DNA of 64,000 nt from Clostridium sp. BSD9I1 (lineage in GTDB: Bacteria > Bacillota > Clostridia > Clostridiales > Clostridiaceae), in NCBI RefSeq assembly GCF_900185645.1, contig NZ_FYAM01000027.1, positions 124,001 to 188,000 of the forward strand. Reading direction: 5' to 3'. Shown here piece by piece: positions 48,338 to 58,143 of this stretch. Both the position numbers and the translations under genes were made by a program. Every line of letters starts with the position of its first letter. Position 1 is the stretch's first letter. The notes under the pieces were generated by a model. That model searched no databases. It was not told where the DNA came from and saw only the letters and a program-made list of their open reading frames with translations.

Positions 48338-49237
48338 GTGAAGATAAAGGAAATAGGAGAGCTTAAAAATGGGGAACAGGTGGATTTTAATGCCTTAGTT
48401 AGTGATAAAAGAACTGGTTATAAAAAAGATGGGACCCCCTACTTATTACTTATAATGCAAGATAACACAGGAAGTATAGCCTTCCCTGTATGGACCAACT
48501 ATGATAAATTAAATACCATAGTAGAGGTAAATACGTTAATAAATGTAACAGGTATCGTAGCTAGATTTAATGGAAATGTTCAAGTAAGAAATCCAATGAT
48601 AAACTCCGTTTCTATGGAAGGAGTAAATTATGAGGATTTTGTACCACAATACGATATACCAGAAGAATTAATAGATTATTTTAATTATATGGTGTTAGAT
48701 ATGGAAGAAAAATATCAAAAGATAGCCACTGCAGCCACTGGAGCCATGGGTTATAATGATGAGAGATGGGATGCCTTTATAAATTGTGTGGCAGCCGAAA
48801 AGTTTCATGGCAACAAAAGAGGAGGATTGTTCCTTCATACAGTGGGAGTTATGAAAGCTGTAGAGAACGTAGTGAAGGATTATATAACAAATCCCTTCTA
48901 TATGAGTGCAGCTAAGGTAATTAATAAAGATAGACTCATGCTTAAGGCGATTATTCACGATATAATGAAAACTAAGGAATATGATTATAAGGGAATAATA
49001 AGAAGAAAAGACATAAAGTTAGATCACTTAGTACTTGGAGCAGGATATGTAAGAGAAATAAATGTAGAAGTAGGCAATGTTCTTTCAGAGGAAGAGTTAG
49101 ATGATATATGTTACTCAATACTTTCTCATCATGGTCAATTTGGTAACTTTGAACCAAAGGGAATAGAGGATATACTTTTAAATATGGCAGATATTATAGA
49201 TAGTCAAGTTGTAAATGCCATTGAGAATAAGATATAG
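48338..49237 (+). CDS. OB-fold and HD-domain 3'-5' exoribonuclease (YhaM-like)
   Basis: From GTG at 48338 (AAAGGGG eight bases upstream) the protein has 299 residues. An N-terminal OB-fold (about 10-95: GEQVDFNALVSDKRTGYKKDGTPYLLLIMQDNTGS) precedes an HD domain (about 150-290) with GGLFLHTVGVMKAV, AIIHDIMKTKEYDY and LSHHGQFGNFEPKGIEDILLNMAD. This is the YhaM/CBF1 architecture: a Mn-dependent 3'-5' exonuclease on RNA and single-stranded DNA. It follows the hairpin repeat, so it may have its own promoter. Confidence 0.9.
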   Translation: MKIKEIGELKNGEQVDFNALVSDKRTGYKKDGTPYLLLIMQDNTGSIAFPVWTNYDKLNTIVEVNTLINVTGIVARFNGNVQVRNPMINSVSMEGVNYEDFVPQYDIPEELIDYFNYMVLDMEEKYQKIATAATGAMGYNDERWDAFINCVAAEKFHGNKRGGLFLHTVGVMKAVENVVKDYITNPFYMSAAKVINKDRLMLKAIIHDIMKTKEYDYKGIIRRKDIKLDHLVLGAGYVREINVEVGNVLSEEELDDICYSILSHHGQFGNFEPKGIEDILLNMADIIDSQVVNAIENKI

Positions 49238-49268
49238 GGGAATTGCTTTGCAATTTCCCTATATTTTT
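49231..49268. terminator. Bidirectional terminator between YhaM-like gene and tyrS
   Basis: ATATAGGGGAATTGC and GCAATTTCCCTATAT pair around TTT with T-rich flanks on both strands. It serves both convergent genes. Confidence 0.92.
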
Positions 49269-50479
49269 ATTTTAATAAACTTAGATTTCCCAATTTGAAT
49301 GGTGAAGCTATTATGTGGATTTACCATTATAAATTCATTAAACTTTTCTCCATCTATTTTCAGGGCATTCTGGGTAATAAGTCGTTTGGCTTCACTATTA
49401 CTCTTAGCAAGCCCATTTATAACCATGATTTTTACAAGATCAATTTGGCCATGGCTTATAAGACAATCAGAGGATAAATTGAATTCAGCTATATCATCTG
49501 GTATTAGATTTTTTTGAAAAACAGTTTTAAAGTGATCCTCAGCAATTTCTGCTTCATTTGATCCGCAATACAAGGCTGTTATTTCTTTTGCAAGTCTCAT
49601 TTTAACATCACGAGGATTAGTATTTGAATTATTAAGCTCTATCTTAATTAACTCAATTTCATCTGGATGAATATCTGTTGCAAGTTCAAAGTATTTAATA
49701 ATAAGGCTATCTGGAATAGTCATAGTCTTTTGGTAAATATCAACCGCATTTTCATGTATACCAATGTAGTTGCCAAGACTTTTGCTCATTTTTTCAATTC
49801 CATCTGTACCTTCAAGCAAAGGCATAAATAATGCAATTTGACTATCCTGACCATAATCTTTTTGCAGGGTTCGACCCATAAGGATGTTAAAAGTTTGATC
49901 TGTGCCGCCCATTTCGATATCTGCTTTTATTTCTACAGAGTCATATGCTTGCATTAATGGGTAGAAAAATTCGTGAAGTCCAATAGGCTCATTATTTTTA
50001 TATCTTTTTTCAAAGTCATCTCTTTCAAGTATTCTAGCAACAGTAACTTTACCTGCAAGCTTTAGTATGTCTTCGAAATTTAGCTTTGATAACCATTCGC
50101 TGTTGAACCTAAGGTCAGTTTTTTTCTTATCCAGGATTTTAAAAATCTGATTCTTATAAGTCTTTGCATTTTCTAGTACTTGCTCAGTAGTCAACGGTTT
50201 ACGTGTCTTGCTTTTGCCTGATGGATCGCCAATTCTGCCTGTAAAATCTCCAATTATAATTACTGCCCGATGGCCTAAGTCCTGCATTTGCTTAATTTTA
50301 CGAAGTACAACAGCATGGCCTAAATGGATATCTGGAGCAGAAGGATCTAGACCAAGCTTAACTATAAGGGGGGTATTTGATGCAATGCTTTTTTCTAACT
50401 TTTGCATCAAATTTTCTTCGCTAACAACCTGATTTACTCCTTTCATAATAATTTTAAATTGTTCCTGTGCATTTTTCAT
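49259..50479 (-). CDS. tyrS: Tyrosyl-tRNA synthetase
   Basis: From the minus-strand ATG at 50479 (GGAGAGG nine bases upstream) the protein has 406 residues. The frame continues open upstream to 50572, but that part translates the T-box terminator and is not protein. Class I motifs are HLGH in DPSAPDIHLGHAVV and KMSKS in EKMSKSLGNYIGI, with GGTDQTFNILMGR for Tyr binding and a C-terminal S4-like RNA-binding domain (about 345-406). It resembles the TyrS type 2 (TyrZ-like) group. Control is by the Tyr T-box. Confidence 0.95.
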   Translation of the reverse strand: MKNAQEQFKIIMKGVNQVVSEENLMQKLEKSIASNTPLIVKLGLDPSAPDIHLGHAVVLRKIKQMQDLGHRAVIIIGDFTGRIGDPSGKSKTRKPLTTEQVLENAKTYKNQIFKILDKKKTDLRFNSEWLSKLNFEDILKLAGKVTVARILERDDFEKRYKNNEPIGLHEFFYPLMQAYDSVEIKADIEMGGTDQTFNILMGRTLQKDYGQDSQIALFMPLLEGTDGIEKMSKSLGNYIGIHENAVDIYQKTMTIPDSLIIKYFELATDIHPDEIELIKIELNNSNTNPRDVKMRLAKEITALYCGSNEAEIAEDHFKTVFQKNLIPDDIAEFNLSSDCLISHGQIDLVKIMVINGLAKSNSEAKRLITQNALKIDGEKFNEFIMVNPHNSFTIQIGKSKFIKIKI

Positions 50480-50489
50480 TACGTTCATC

Positions 50490-50805
50490 CTCTCCAATAA
50501 ATTGATATAAAATAAAAAACTCCCGTTCTCTGCATTATGCAGAGGACGGGAGTATTGCTCACGTGTTACCACCTCAATTTTATTTACACATCACTGTGTA
50601 AACCTCATCAGGTACGGCACAAAAGTGCTTATACCTTAGCGATGTAACGGTCGCACCCGGCAACAGCCTACTAAGATATAAAATCTTTTCAGTGTGCCAC
50701 TCAGAGATGTATTCAAAATCTGTTTTCTGCACCTCTCATCACCCGGTAGCTTTCTGTTGAAAACGTATGATTTCTACTTCTTCTCGTCGCAGTTTTGTTG
50801 TATGG
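50490..50805 (-). promoter_or_regulatory. Tyrosine T-box leader with terminator
   Basis: On the minus strand the leader ends with the T-box sequence AGGTGGTAACACGT (50561-50574), followed by the terminator stem ACTCCCGTTCTCTGCAT with its complement (50519-50553) and a U-run. The T-box can pair with the 5' side CCGTCC to form the antiterminator. A GAATAC segment in the specifier-loop region offers UAC, a Tyr codon, matching the tyrS gene it controls. Uncharged tRNA-Tyr should allow read-through. Confidence 0.94.
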
Positions 50806-50810
50806 TTGGT

Positions 50811-50839
50811 AGTTTAGCACCAATATAATAAAATGTCAA
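50811..50839 (-). promoter_or_regulatory. Promoter of tyrS
   Basis: On the minus strand TTGACA (complement of 50834-50839) and TAAACT (complement of 50811-50816) are 17 bases apart and lie just upstream of the T-box leader. Confidence 0.8.
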
Positions 50840-50842
50840 TAT

Positions 50843-50950
50843 AGCATTTCAAGATATATGAAATGCTTATTAGTTATTAACTGTTGAATAGTAACTATTC
50901 AACATAAATCTTCTATGTTCGCTATTAATTATTAATAGGTTTATGTATAA
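50843..50950. repeat. Cluster of palindromes upstream of tyrS
   Basis: AGCATTTC/GAAATGCT (50843-50867) and GTTGAATA/TATTCAAC (50883-50903) form two hairpins. An outer ATTAGTTATTAA/TTAATTATTAAT pairing encloses the second. This occupies most of the space between tyrS and the divergent gene at 51013 and looks like AT-rich intergenic repeat material. Confidence 0.5.
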
Positions 50951-51012
50951 TAGGGTTAAAATAAGCAAAAAAATAAATAGTTCAAAGTCGTAGAAAATTA
51001 GAGAGGATAATT

Positions 51013-51618
51013 ATGAAAGGAAAGACACATGCAGGTGTAGGTATAGTTACTTATTTGCTACTTTATAATAAATTACCTGATAAGGTGAGTTTGACTGGAT
51101 TAGCTGTGGTAACATTTGCATCATTGCTTCCAGATATAGATCACCCTAAAAGCATAATTAATCAATATATACTGCCTTTTAAAAATAAGATGACTAAGGT
51201 TGTATTATATGCTTGCAGTGGTATTATATTTTTATGGTATAGTTTTTTATATGATAAAGAACCTTATATAAAGACTATAGGAATATTTTTGATTTTAATA
51301 GCTGTTTCATCTCATAGAAAAGGTCTTACTCATAGTCTTATGGGAATGATATTATTTGCATTTCAAATAGCATATATAGGAAATGCATATGAAATAAGAA
51401 ATTTAATTTATTACTTTATGCTAGGTTATGGTCTTCACCTACTTTGTGACATGGCAACAAATAGGGGAGTACCTCTTTTATATCCTTTCAAGGAAAAAAA
51501 CATTAAACTTCCAATTACATTTAAGACTAATTCCTTTATAGGAAATTTTATAGAAACTCTGATAATTGTAGCGGGGCTTTTATATGTTATATATAGCTTT
51601 CCGAGCATATTTAGCTAG
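51013..51618 (+). CDS. YdjM/DUF457-family membrane-bound metal-dependent hydrolase
   Basis: A 201-residue membrane protein with about five hydrophobic segments. The family motif set is MKGKTHAGVGI with a His, LLPDIDHPKS with Asp and His, SHRKGLTHSLMG, and GYGLHLLCDMATNRGVPLLYPF, together a set of metal ligands. In some bacteria the homolog YdjM is LexA-regulated, but no SOS box is apparent in the upstream sequence. Start ATG follows GAGAGG. It is divergent from tyrS. Confidence 0.9.
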   Translation: MKGKTHAGVGIVTYLLLYNKLPDKVSLTGLAVVTFASLLPDIDHPKSIINQYILPFKNKMTKVVLYACSGIIFLWYSFLYDKEPYIKTIGIFLILIAVSSHRKGLTHSLMGMILFAFQIAYIGNAYEIRNLIYYFMLGYGLHLLCDMATNRGVPLLYPFKEKNIKLPITFKTNSFIGNFIETLIIVAGLLYVIYSFPSIFS

Positions 51619-51719
51619 GTATTAGGTTAAAGGTTATAGGTACAAGGGAAAAGTTTTTAAATTTTGCCTAGGTAAAATTTTTCCAAACCTAGTTCCTAGA
51701 ACCTCTTACCTAAATACTA
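51617..51719. repeat. Nested palindrome related to the one at 37417
   Basis: Outer arms (TAGGTATTAGG and CCTAAATACTA, then TTATAGGTAC with CCTAG blocks) enclose an inner hairpin AAATTTTGCC/GGTAAAATTT. Same design as the element at 37417: degenerate CCTAGT-type arms around an inner A/T-GCC hairpin. It fills the gap before uvrC. Confidence 0.65.
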
Positions 51720-51735
51720 AAAGAGAGGTGATAAT

Positions 51736-53604
51736 ATGTTTGATTTTGAATATCATTTAAAAGTATTACCAGATAAACCTGGAGTTTACATAATGAAAAA
51801 TGCTTTAGGCGAAGTTATTTATGTAGGAAAAGCCAAGGTGCTTAAAAATCGAGTAAGACAGTATTTTCAAAGTTCACGTAATCATTCAGAAAAAGTAAGG
51901 GCTATGGTTAAAAATATAGCGGAGTTCGAGTATATAGTTACCGATTCAGAAATGGAAGCACTTATATTAGAGTGTAACTTAATAAAAAAGCACAGACCTC
52001 GATACAATATATTACTTAAAGATGATAAAAGCTATCCATTTATCAAGGTAACAACTACAGAAGACTTTCCAAGGGTATTTGTAACAAGACATGTCATAAA
52101 GGATGGAGCAAAATATTTTGGTCCATATACTGATGTATCGGCGGTTTATGAAACATTGGAACTTATAAAAAAGATATTTCCTATAAGGACTTGTAAAAGA
52201 GTTATAAAAGAAGAAGATAAAGAAAGTATAAGACCTTGTTTGAATTATCATATAGGTCTCTGTAAAGGACCTTGTGCAAAGCTTATAAGTAAGGAAGAGT
52301 ATAAAAGTATAATAAGTGATATTACAAGTCTTCTTTCTGGCAAGTCTGCAGATATTTTAAGAGATTTAGAAGCTAAAATGGAAAAGGCAGCAGAAAGTCT
52401 CCAGTTTGAAAAGGCAGCAGCTTTTAGGGATAAGATAAATGCAATAAAAAAAGTAACAGAAAAGCAAAAAATTATAACTTCTAACTTTGAAAATGAGGAT
52501 TTTATAAGTCTTTACAAAGATGAAAAAGATGTGTGCGTTCAGGTGTTTTTCTTAAGAGAAGGAAAAATAGTTGGAAGAGAACACTTCATTATAGAGAATT
52601 CAGCGGATATGGAAGATAAAGAAATAATATCGGACTTTATAAAAAGTTTTTATGGAGCAGCAGCATTTATCCCTAAGTCCATATATGTAGAGGATATTGA
52701 TGAACAAGAACTCTTAGAGCAGTGGCTTACTATGAAGCGTGGTTCTAAAGTTTGGATTAAAGTTCCTCAAAGGGGAGATAAAAGAGATACTTTAGATATG
52801 GTTCGAAGGAATGCAAAGATAACCTTAGAGCAATTTAAAATTAAAATACTTCAAGATAAAGAACTTTATGAAGTAGCTTTAAGAGAACTCAGTGAAATAC
52901 TAAACTTAGAAGACATTCCAAAGAGGATAGAAGCTTATGATATTTCCAATATACAAGGCATGGATTCAGTTGGAAGTATGGTGGTTTTTGAAAACGGTAA
53001 ATCCAAAAATAGTGATTATAGGAGATTTAAGATAAATAGTGTAGTTGGAGCAAATGATTATGGAAGTATGAGGGAAATTATTACAAGAAGGTTTCAGCAT
53101 GGGTTAGATGAAATTAGGGCCATAAGTGAAAAGAATCTCCAGGTAAGCTCGGGAAAGTTTTGTGTTTTTCCTGATTTAATACTCATGGATGGTGGAAAAG
53201 GTCAGGTGAATATAGCTTTAGAAGTATTAAGAGGATTTAACATAGATATTCCTGTGTGTGGTATGGTAAAAGATGATAAGCACAATACAAGAGGGCTTAT
53301 ATATAATAATGAAGAACTTCCTATTAAAAAACATTCTAACATAATGAGACTCATTACCAGAATTCAAGATGAAGTTCATAGATTTGCAATAACCTATCAT
53401 AGATCATTGAGAAATAAAACAACTTTTCATTCTATATTAGATGATATACCAGGAGTTGGAGAAAGAAGAAGAAAAGAACTGTTAAAGAAATTTGGCAGCA
53501 TAGAAAGCATAAAAAAGGCAAGTTTTGAGGAAATTTTAGAAACTCCATCTATAGATAAAAAATCTGCACAAAATATAGTGGAATTTTTTAAAGATAATGC
53601 ATAG
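51736..53604 (+). CDS. uvrC: Excinuclease ABC subunit C
   Basis: A 622-residue dual nuclease that cuts on both sides of a lesion. The GIY-YIG domain is at the N-terminus (GVYIMKNALGEVIYVGKAKVLKNRVRQYF), a Cys-containing segment RTCKRVIKEEDKESIRPCLNYHIGLCKGPC, the UVR motif (about 205-235, LQFEKAAAFRDKI), the UvrC RNase-H-like domain with ISNIQG and DLILMDGGKGQ, and two C-terminal helix-hairpin-helix motifs (DIPGVGERRRKELLKKFGSIESI). Start ATG follows AGAGAGGTG. Confidence 0.98.
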   Translation: MFDFEYHLKVLPDKPGVYIMKNALGEVIYVGKAKVLKNRVRQYFQSSRNHSEKVRAMVKNIAEFEYIVTDSEMEALILECNLIKKHRPRYNILLKDDKSYPFIKVTTTEDFPRVFVTRHVIKDGAKYFGPYTDVSAVYETLELIKKIFPIRTCKRVIKEEDKESIRPCLNYHIGLCKGPCAKLISKEEYKSIISDITSLLSGKSADILRDLEAKMEKAAESLQFEKAAAFRDKINAIKKVTEKQKIITSNFENEDFISLYKDEKDVCVQVFFLREGKIVGREHFIIENSADMEDKEIISDFIKSFYGAAAFIPKSIYVEDIDEQELLEQWLTMKRGSKVWIKVPQRGDKRDTLDMVRRNAKITLEQFKIKILQDKELYEVALRELSEILNLEDIPKRIEAYDISNIQGMDSVGSMVVFENGKSKNSDYRRFKINSVVGANDYGSMREIITRRFQHGLDEIRAISEKNLQVSSGKFCVFPDLILMDGGKGQVNIALEVLRGFNIDIPVCGMVKDDKHNTRGLIYNNEELPIKKHSNIMRLITRIQDEVHRFAITYHRSLRNKTTFHSILDDIPGVGERRRKELLKKFGSIESIKKASFEEILETPSIDKKSAQNIVEFFKDNA

Positions 53605-53621
53605 TATAATTAATAGTTATA

Positions 53622-53696
53622 ATTAATGGGTGGAAGCTACTGATTATTATTCTATAAAATTGGATAAAATTCAGATAATTTAGTTTCCACATTAAT
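53622..53696. repeat. Imperfect palindrome after uvrC
   Basis: ATTAATGGGTGGAAGCTA pairs with TAGTTTCCACATTAAT across a 45-base centre. A further TTTCCACC copy lies just after (53703-53710). No T-run. Probably another dispersed palindrome, or a weak terminator. Confidence 0.5.
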
Positions 53697-53806
53697 GACT
53701 TATTTCCACCTTATTCATTATTAATTGACTTTATAAATATTGATTAAGTGGTACTTATCCTTTATACTTATTTATGTATTAATTTTGATGTTAAGGAGAA
53801 TATACT

Positions 53807-54724
53807 ATGAGCTGTTATAAAGAATTTGCTATAAAATTGTACGATATTTTAGGTAAAGAAAATGTAAAAATAGATGAGCCAATGAAATCACATACATCTT
53901 TTAAAGTTGGGGGTCCAGCGGACATATTAGTAACTCCAAAGGATTATTCGCATATACAATACTTAATAAAACATTGTAATGAAAATCATATACCATATTT
54001 CATTATAGGAAATGGATCAAATCTTCTTGTAAGAGATGGCGGAATAAGAGGAATTGTTATCAAACTTACAAGACTTGATAACATAAGTATAAGTGAGAAT
54101 AAGGTAACAGCAGGGGCTGGTGCATCACTTTCAAAGACTTCGAAGGCAGCGGCAGATGAATGCCTTACAGGATTTGAATTTGCAATTGGAATACCTGGAA
54201 GTATAGGTGGAGCACTTACTATGAATGCAGGAGCATATAATGGAGAAATATCCCAAATAATTAAAGAGGCACTTGTCATAGATAAGGATGGGGAAATAAA
54301 GAAGTTATCTAAGGAAGAATTACAACTTGGATACAGAATGAGTGCCATTATTAAATACGGATATACGGTACTTGAAGTAACCTTTGAGCTTCAAAATGGT
54401 GAGTGTGAAAAGATACATGAAAGAATAGATGACTTGACTAGAAGAAGAACAGAAAAGCAGCCACTAGAATATCCTTCTGCGGGAAGTACTTTTAAGAGAC
54501 CTGAGGGTTACTTTGCGGCAAAGCTAATAGAAGACAGTGGGCTAAAAGGCATAAACATAGGGGATGCAGAAGTTTCATCAAAGCATTCAGGATTTATTAT
54601 AAATAAGGGAAATGCAAATGCTCAGGATATTTTAGACTTGATTAAAAAGGTTCAAGAAACAGTAAAAGAAAATTTCAACGTTGATCTTCATACAGAAGTT
54701 ATGATAGTAGGCGAAGAGAAATAA
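53807..54724 (+). CDS. murB: UDP-N-acetylenolpyruvoylglucosamine reductase
   Basis: A 305-residue FAD enzyme that reduces UDP-GlcNAc-enolpyruvate to UDP-MurNAc in peptidoglycan synthesis. FAD-binding motifs are [33 protein letters not shown] and [46 protein letters not shown] carries the catalytic Ser, and the missing Tyr loop marks it as a type II MurB. Ribosome site AAGGAG. It lies ahead of rapZ-yvcK-whiA but is separated from them by a terminator. Confidence 0.97.
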   Translation: MSCYKEFAIKLYDILGKENVKIDEPMKSHTSFKVGGPADILVTPKDYSHIQYLIKHCNENHIPYFIIGNGSNLLVRDGGIRGIVIKLTRLDNISISENKVTAGAGASLSKTSKAAADECLTGFEFAIGIPGSIGGALTMNAGAYNGEISQIIKEALVIDKDGEIKKLSKEELQLGYRMSAIIKYGYTVLEVTFELQNGECEKIHERIDDLTRRRTEKQPLEYPSAGSTFKRPEGYFAAKLIEDSGLKGINIGDAEVSSKHSGFIINKGNANAQDILDLIKKVQETVKENFNVDLHTEVMIVGEEK

Positions 54725-54735
54725 TATTACATTTA

Positions 54736-54785
54736 AAGGTTAAGGATAAAGTACATATGTATATATCCTTAACTTTTATTTTTAG
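54736..54785 (+). terminator. Terminator after murB
   Basis: AGGTTAAGGATA and TATATCCTTAACTTT pair and run into TATTTTTAG. Confidence 0.82.
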
Positions 54786-54967
54786 CAGATATTAATACAT
54801 ATTTATACCAATTAATAATACCTATTCCAGATAAAATTTCCATGCTAAATTCAAAGCTTAAAATTCATAATTGGTAATTGAAATATGTTATAATAAATAA
54901 TAAAAGATTTTAATAAATTGCGAAGTTTAATGAAGGATTTCTATAAATGATGTAAGGAGGGTTAGAA

Positions 54968-55852
54968 ATGAGATTTGTAATTGTAACAGGAATGTCCGGT
55001 GCAGGAAAAACTCAAGCTATTAGAAATTTAGAGGACCTAGGGTACTTTTGTATAGATAACTTGCCACCTACCCTCATACCTAAGTTTGCAGAAGTCTGCT
55101 ATGAGGCGAGGGGAAAGATAGATAAAATTGCATTAGTAATTGATATAAGAGGTGGAGAGTTCTTCCACGATTTGTTTCACAGTTTAAGTTATTTAAAAAG
55201 TCAAAATTATAAGTATGAAATTTTATTTTTAGATGCTTCAGATGAGGTGTTAGTAAAAAGATTTAAAGAGTGCAGAAGAAAACACCCATTGGCACCAGAA
55301 GGCAGAATCTTAAACGGAATAGTAGAGGAAAGAAAAACACTCAGAGAGGTAAAGGATAACGCAGATAATATAATAGATACCTCTAACTTTACAAATATGG
55401 TATTAAGGGAAGAAATCACAAGGGTTTATGGGGAAGAAGGACAGTTGGAAACTCAACTTATGATTACAGTGCTTTCTTTTGGATTTAAATATGGAATTCC
55501 AGTAGACTCTGACTTAGTATTTGATGTTAGATTTTTGCCTAATCCATTTTATATCCCAGAGCTTAAGGAGTTTTCAGGAAATGATACTCCTGTGGTAGAG
55601 TACGTTATGGGATATAATGAAACTAAGGATTTTATTGAGAAGCTACAGGATATGTTAAACTTTTTAATACCAAATTATCAGAGGGAAGGAAAGAGACAGC
55701 TTATTGTATCAATAGGTTGCACTGGTGGTAGACATCGATCAGTTGCCATTGCAAATGCTATATATAAAAAGCTAAAAGAAGATGGACACAAGGCTAGTTT
55801 AGACCACAGAGATATAAATGAAGATATCAATAAGGGTGGTAAAAAGGTATGA
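54968..55852 (+). CDS. rapZ: RNase adapter protein RapZ / nucleotide-binding YvcJ
   Basis: A 294-residue protein of the YvcJ/RapZ family. Walker A is [10 protein letters not shown], a second conserved part is [11 protein letters not shown], and the C-terminal domain shows [18 protein letters not shown]. Firmicutes members hydrolyse GTP/ATP and affect competence and phosphorylation; E. coli RapZ steers RNase E to GlmZ. Its stop overlaps the yvcK start by four bases, so translation is coupled. Ribosome site AAGGAGGG. Confidence 0.96.
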   Translation: MRFVIVTGMSGAGKTQAIRNLEDLGYFCIDNLPPTLIPKFAEVCYEARGKIDKIALVIDIRGGEFFHDLFHSLSYLKSQNYKYEILFLDASDEVLVKRFKECRRKHPLAPEGRILNGIVEERKTLREVKDNADNIIDTSNFTNMVLREEITRVYGEEGQLETQLMITVLSFGFKYGIPVDSDLVFDVRFLPNPFYIPELKEFSGNDTPVVEYVMGYNETKDFIEKLQDMLNFLIPNYQREGKRQLIVSIGCTGGRHRSVAIANAIYKKLKEDGHKASLDHRDINEDINKGGKKV

Positions 55853-57183
55853 AAATACTAGATTGGCTTAGGCCGGGAATCAAGGTGAAAAGATGGATAT
55901 TACTTGGGGCCATGGGAATACTTTTTATTGCATTTGCTCTTTTAGAGTTTGTAAGACATAGATTATATAGCTTTTATTATATGGCTTTTTATGTGTTTTT
56001 AATTACACTAGGTCTATTTGTACTATATATGTCTGTAACTCAAGGAATGCGCTCGATTATTGCACTTATAAATAAAGGTTATCTAAATGTGTCTTTAGAT
56101 TCAAAAAAGTTAGAAACACTAATATATGAAAAAAGATTACTAGTAAAGGGCCCCAAAATAGTTGCAATAGGAGGAGGAACAGGGCTTTCCACAATGCTTA
56201 GAGGACTAAAATATTACACCTCGAATATAACTGCAATAGTTACTGTTGCAGATGATGGAGGAGGTTCTGGAGACTTAAGAGAGGATCTTGGAATACTGCC
56301 TCCAGGGGATATAAGAAACTGTATTTTAGCGCTATCTGATACAGAACCTTTAATGGAGGAACTACTTCAATATAGATTTAAAGATGGAAGACTTAAAAAT
56401 CAAAGTTTTGGGAATTTGTTTTTAGCTGCTATGGACGGAATATCAACTACCTTTGAAGAGGCAGTTCAAAAAATGAGCTCAGTTCTTGCGGTAACAGGGA
56501 AGGTTATCCCTGTTACTTTAGAGAATGTGGTATTAAAGGCTGAACTTGAGAATGGAAGCATAGTAGAAGGAGAGTCTATGATTCCTGAGGAAGCATTAAG
56601 GCAGAAAAGTCCAATAAACAGGGTTTTTATAGAACCTAAAGATGCTAGAGCACTTAAGGAAGCTGTAAATGCCATCAGAGAAGCTGATGCTATCATACTA
56701 GGCCCGGGAAGCCTATACACAAGTGTTATCCCTAACTTACTTATTAAAGATATAAGTTCTGCTCTTAAAAGAACTACTGCCATTAAAATATATGTGTCCA
56801 ATATAATGACTCAGCCTGGAGAAACTGATAATTATACTGTAAGCGACCATATTAAATCTATTTTTAGACATGCAGGAGATGAAGTTATTGACTATGTAAT
56901 AGTAAATAATGGAGGAGTAGAAGAAGGGCTTCAAGGAAAATATAAGGAAGAAGAGTCACATATGGTTAATGTAGATATAGATGTGATAAGTTCTATGAAT
57001 ATTAAAAGAATTGATGGAGATTTAATAAGTATTAAAAATGGTTTTATAAGACATAACTCTGAAAAGCTAGCATCTATGATTATAGAAACTATAATGGAAA
57101 AAGCATTGCTGTACGATAAAAAGAAGATTATAGAATACTTCTATTTATCTGAAAGATTAAAAGAAAAAAAGAATAGGGAGTAA
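55849..57183 (+). CDS. yvcK: Gluconeogenesis factor YvcK/GlmR (CofD-like)
   Basis: A 444-residue protein with two N-terminal membrane segments (about 18-38 and 45-64) that many Firmicutes homologs lack, then a CofD-like domain from about residue 100: [44 protein letters not shown] and the region of [16 protein letters not shown]. In B. subtilis it binds UDP-GlcNAc and helps keep the cell wall intact in gluconeogenic growth. It lies between rapZ and whiA, the standard order. Confidence 0.95.
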   Translation: MKILDWLRPGIKVKRWILLGAMGILFIAFALLEFVRHRLYSFYYMAFYVFLITLGLFVLYMSVTQGMRSIIALINKGYLNVSLDSKKLETLIYEKRLLVKGPKIVAIGGGTGLSTMLRGLKYYTSNITAIVTVADDGGGSGDLREDLGILPPGDIRNCILALSDTEPLMEELLQYRFKDGRLKNQSFGNLFLAAMDGISTTFEEAVQKMSSVLAVTGKVIPVTLENVVLKAELENGSIVEGESMIPEEALRQKSPINRVFIEPKDARALKEAVNAIREADAIILGPGSLYTSVIPNLLIKDISSALKRTTAIKIYVSNIMTQPGETDNYTVSDHIKSIFRHAGDEVIDYVIVNNGGVEEGLQGKYKEEESHMVNVDIDVISSMNIKRIDGDLISIKNGFIRHNSEKLASMIIETIMEKALLYDKKKIIEYFYLSERLKEKKNRE

Positions 57184-57188
57184 AAAAT

Positions 57189-58142
57189 ATGTCATTTTCA
57201 GCTAAAGTAAAAAACGAAGTGTGTAGATATACAAAATTGTCAGAGGAAGAAGCTTTAGCAGAGCTATCGGCAATAATGAGAGCAAGTGGGACATTAACTT
57301 TTGGAAGTAACCGAAAGATAAGTTTTAAAATTACCACAGAAAATGCTGCTATTGCAAGAGTTGTTTTTAGATTACTTAAGGAGTACTTTAATATTCATGC
57401 AAAAATAATGATGAAGAGAAGTAATTCTTTTAAAAAAAATAACTTATACATTGTAGTTATAACAGAGGATTCAGATGTTAAAGGGATTTTAACTAAAACA
57501 GAAGTTTTAATAGAGGAAGAAGGAATGCTTTCTTTAAACTATGGTATTTCTGATGAAATGATACCAGATGATTCTACTAAAAGGGCTTATATAAGAGGAG
57601 CATTTTTAGGGGGAGGAAGTATAAGTAATCCTGAAAAAACCTATCATTTAGAATTTGTTACACATAATGAAGAATATGCAAAAAAACTAAGCGATATAAT
57701 AAATTTTTACGGGCTAAATTCTAAAGTTATACAAAGAAAAAACAGCTATATAATTTACATAAAAGAAGGAGAACAGATAATAGATCTTCTTAATGTAATT
57801 GGAGCTCATACATCCCTTTTAGAATTAGAAAATGTACGTATTATGAAGGAAATGAGAAATAACGTAAATAGATTAGTTAACTGCGAAACTGCAAATTTAA
57901 GTAAAACTGTAAATGCAGCTGTAAGGCAAATAGAAAGTATAAAGCTTATACAAAGGGAAGTAGGTCTTCAAAGACTTGCAAAAAACCTACGTGAAATTGC
58001 AGAGGTAAGGTTAAAATATCCAGATGAATCTCTGAAAGAATTAGGGGAAATGTTAAATCCTCCTGTTGGCAAATCTGGTGTAAATCACAGACTTAGAAGA
58101 ATTGAAAAGATTGCAGAAGAATTGAGAAAGGAAGGTAAGTAA
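57189..58142 (+). CDS. whiA: DNA-binding protein WhiA
   Basis: A 317-residue protein with an N-terminal fold derived from LAGLIDADG endonucleases (about 1-215; RAYIRGAFLGGGSISNPEKTYHLEFV is the degenerate motif region) and a C-terminal helix-turn-helix (about 225-310; KYPDESLKELGEMLNPPVGKSGVNHRLRRIEKIA). WhiA affects cell division and chromosome segregation in Firmicutes and sporulation in Streptomyces. It is 6 bases after yvcK. Confidence 0.96.
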   Translation: MSFSAKVKNEVCRYTKLSEEEALAELSAIMRASGTLTFGSNRKISFKITTENAAIARVVFRLLKEYFNIHAKIMMKRSNSFKKNNLYIVVITEDSDVKGILTKTEVLIEEEGMLSLNYGISDEMIPDDSTKRAYIRGAFLGGGSISNPEKTYHLEFVTHNEEYAKKLSDIINFYGLNSKVIQRKNSYIIYIKEGEQIIDLLNVIGAHTSLLELENVRIMKEMRNNVNRLVNCETANLSKTVNAAVRQIESIKLIQREVGLQRLAKNLREIAEVRLKYPDESLKELGEMLNPPVGKSGVNHRLRRIEKIAEELRKEGK

Positions 58143-58143
58143 T

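Noticed and set aside
48181-48366. 61-codon frame across the tandem hairpins
   Set aside because: It translates the palindromic repeat and overlaps the start of the YhaM-like gene. No ribosome site.
50480-50572. N-terminal extension of tyrS
   Set aside because: This part of the open frame is the T-box terminator and antiterminator RNA. A good ribosome site lies before the ATG at 50479.
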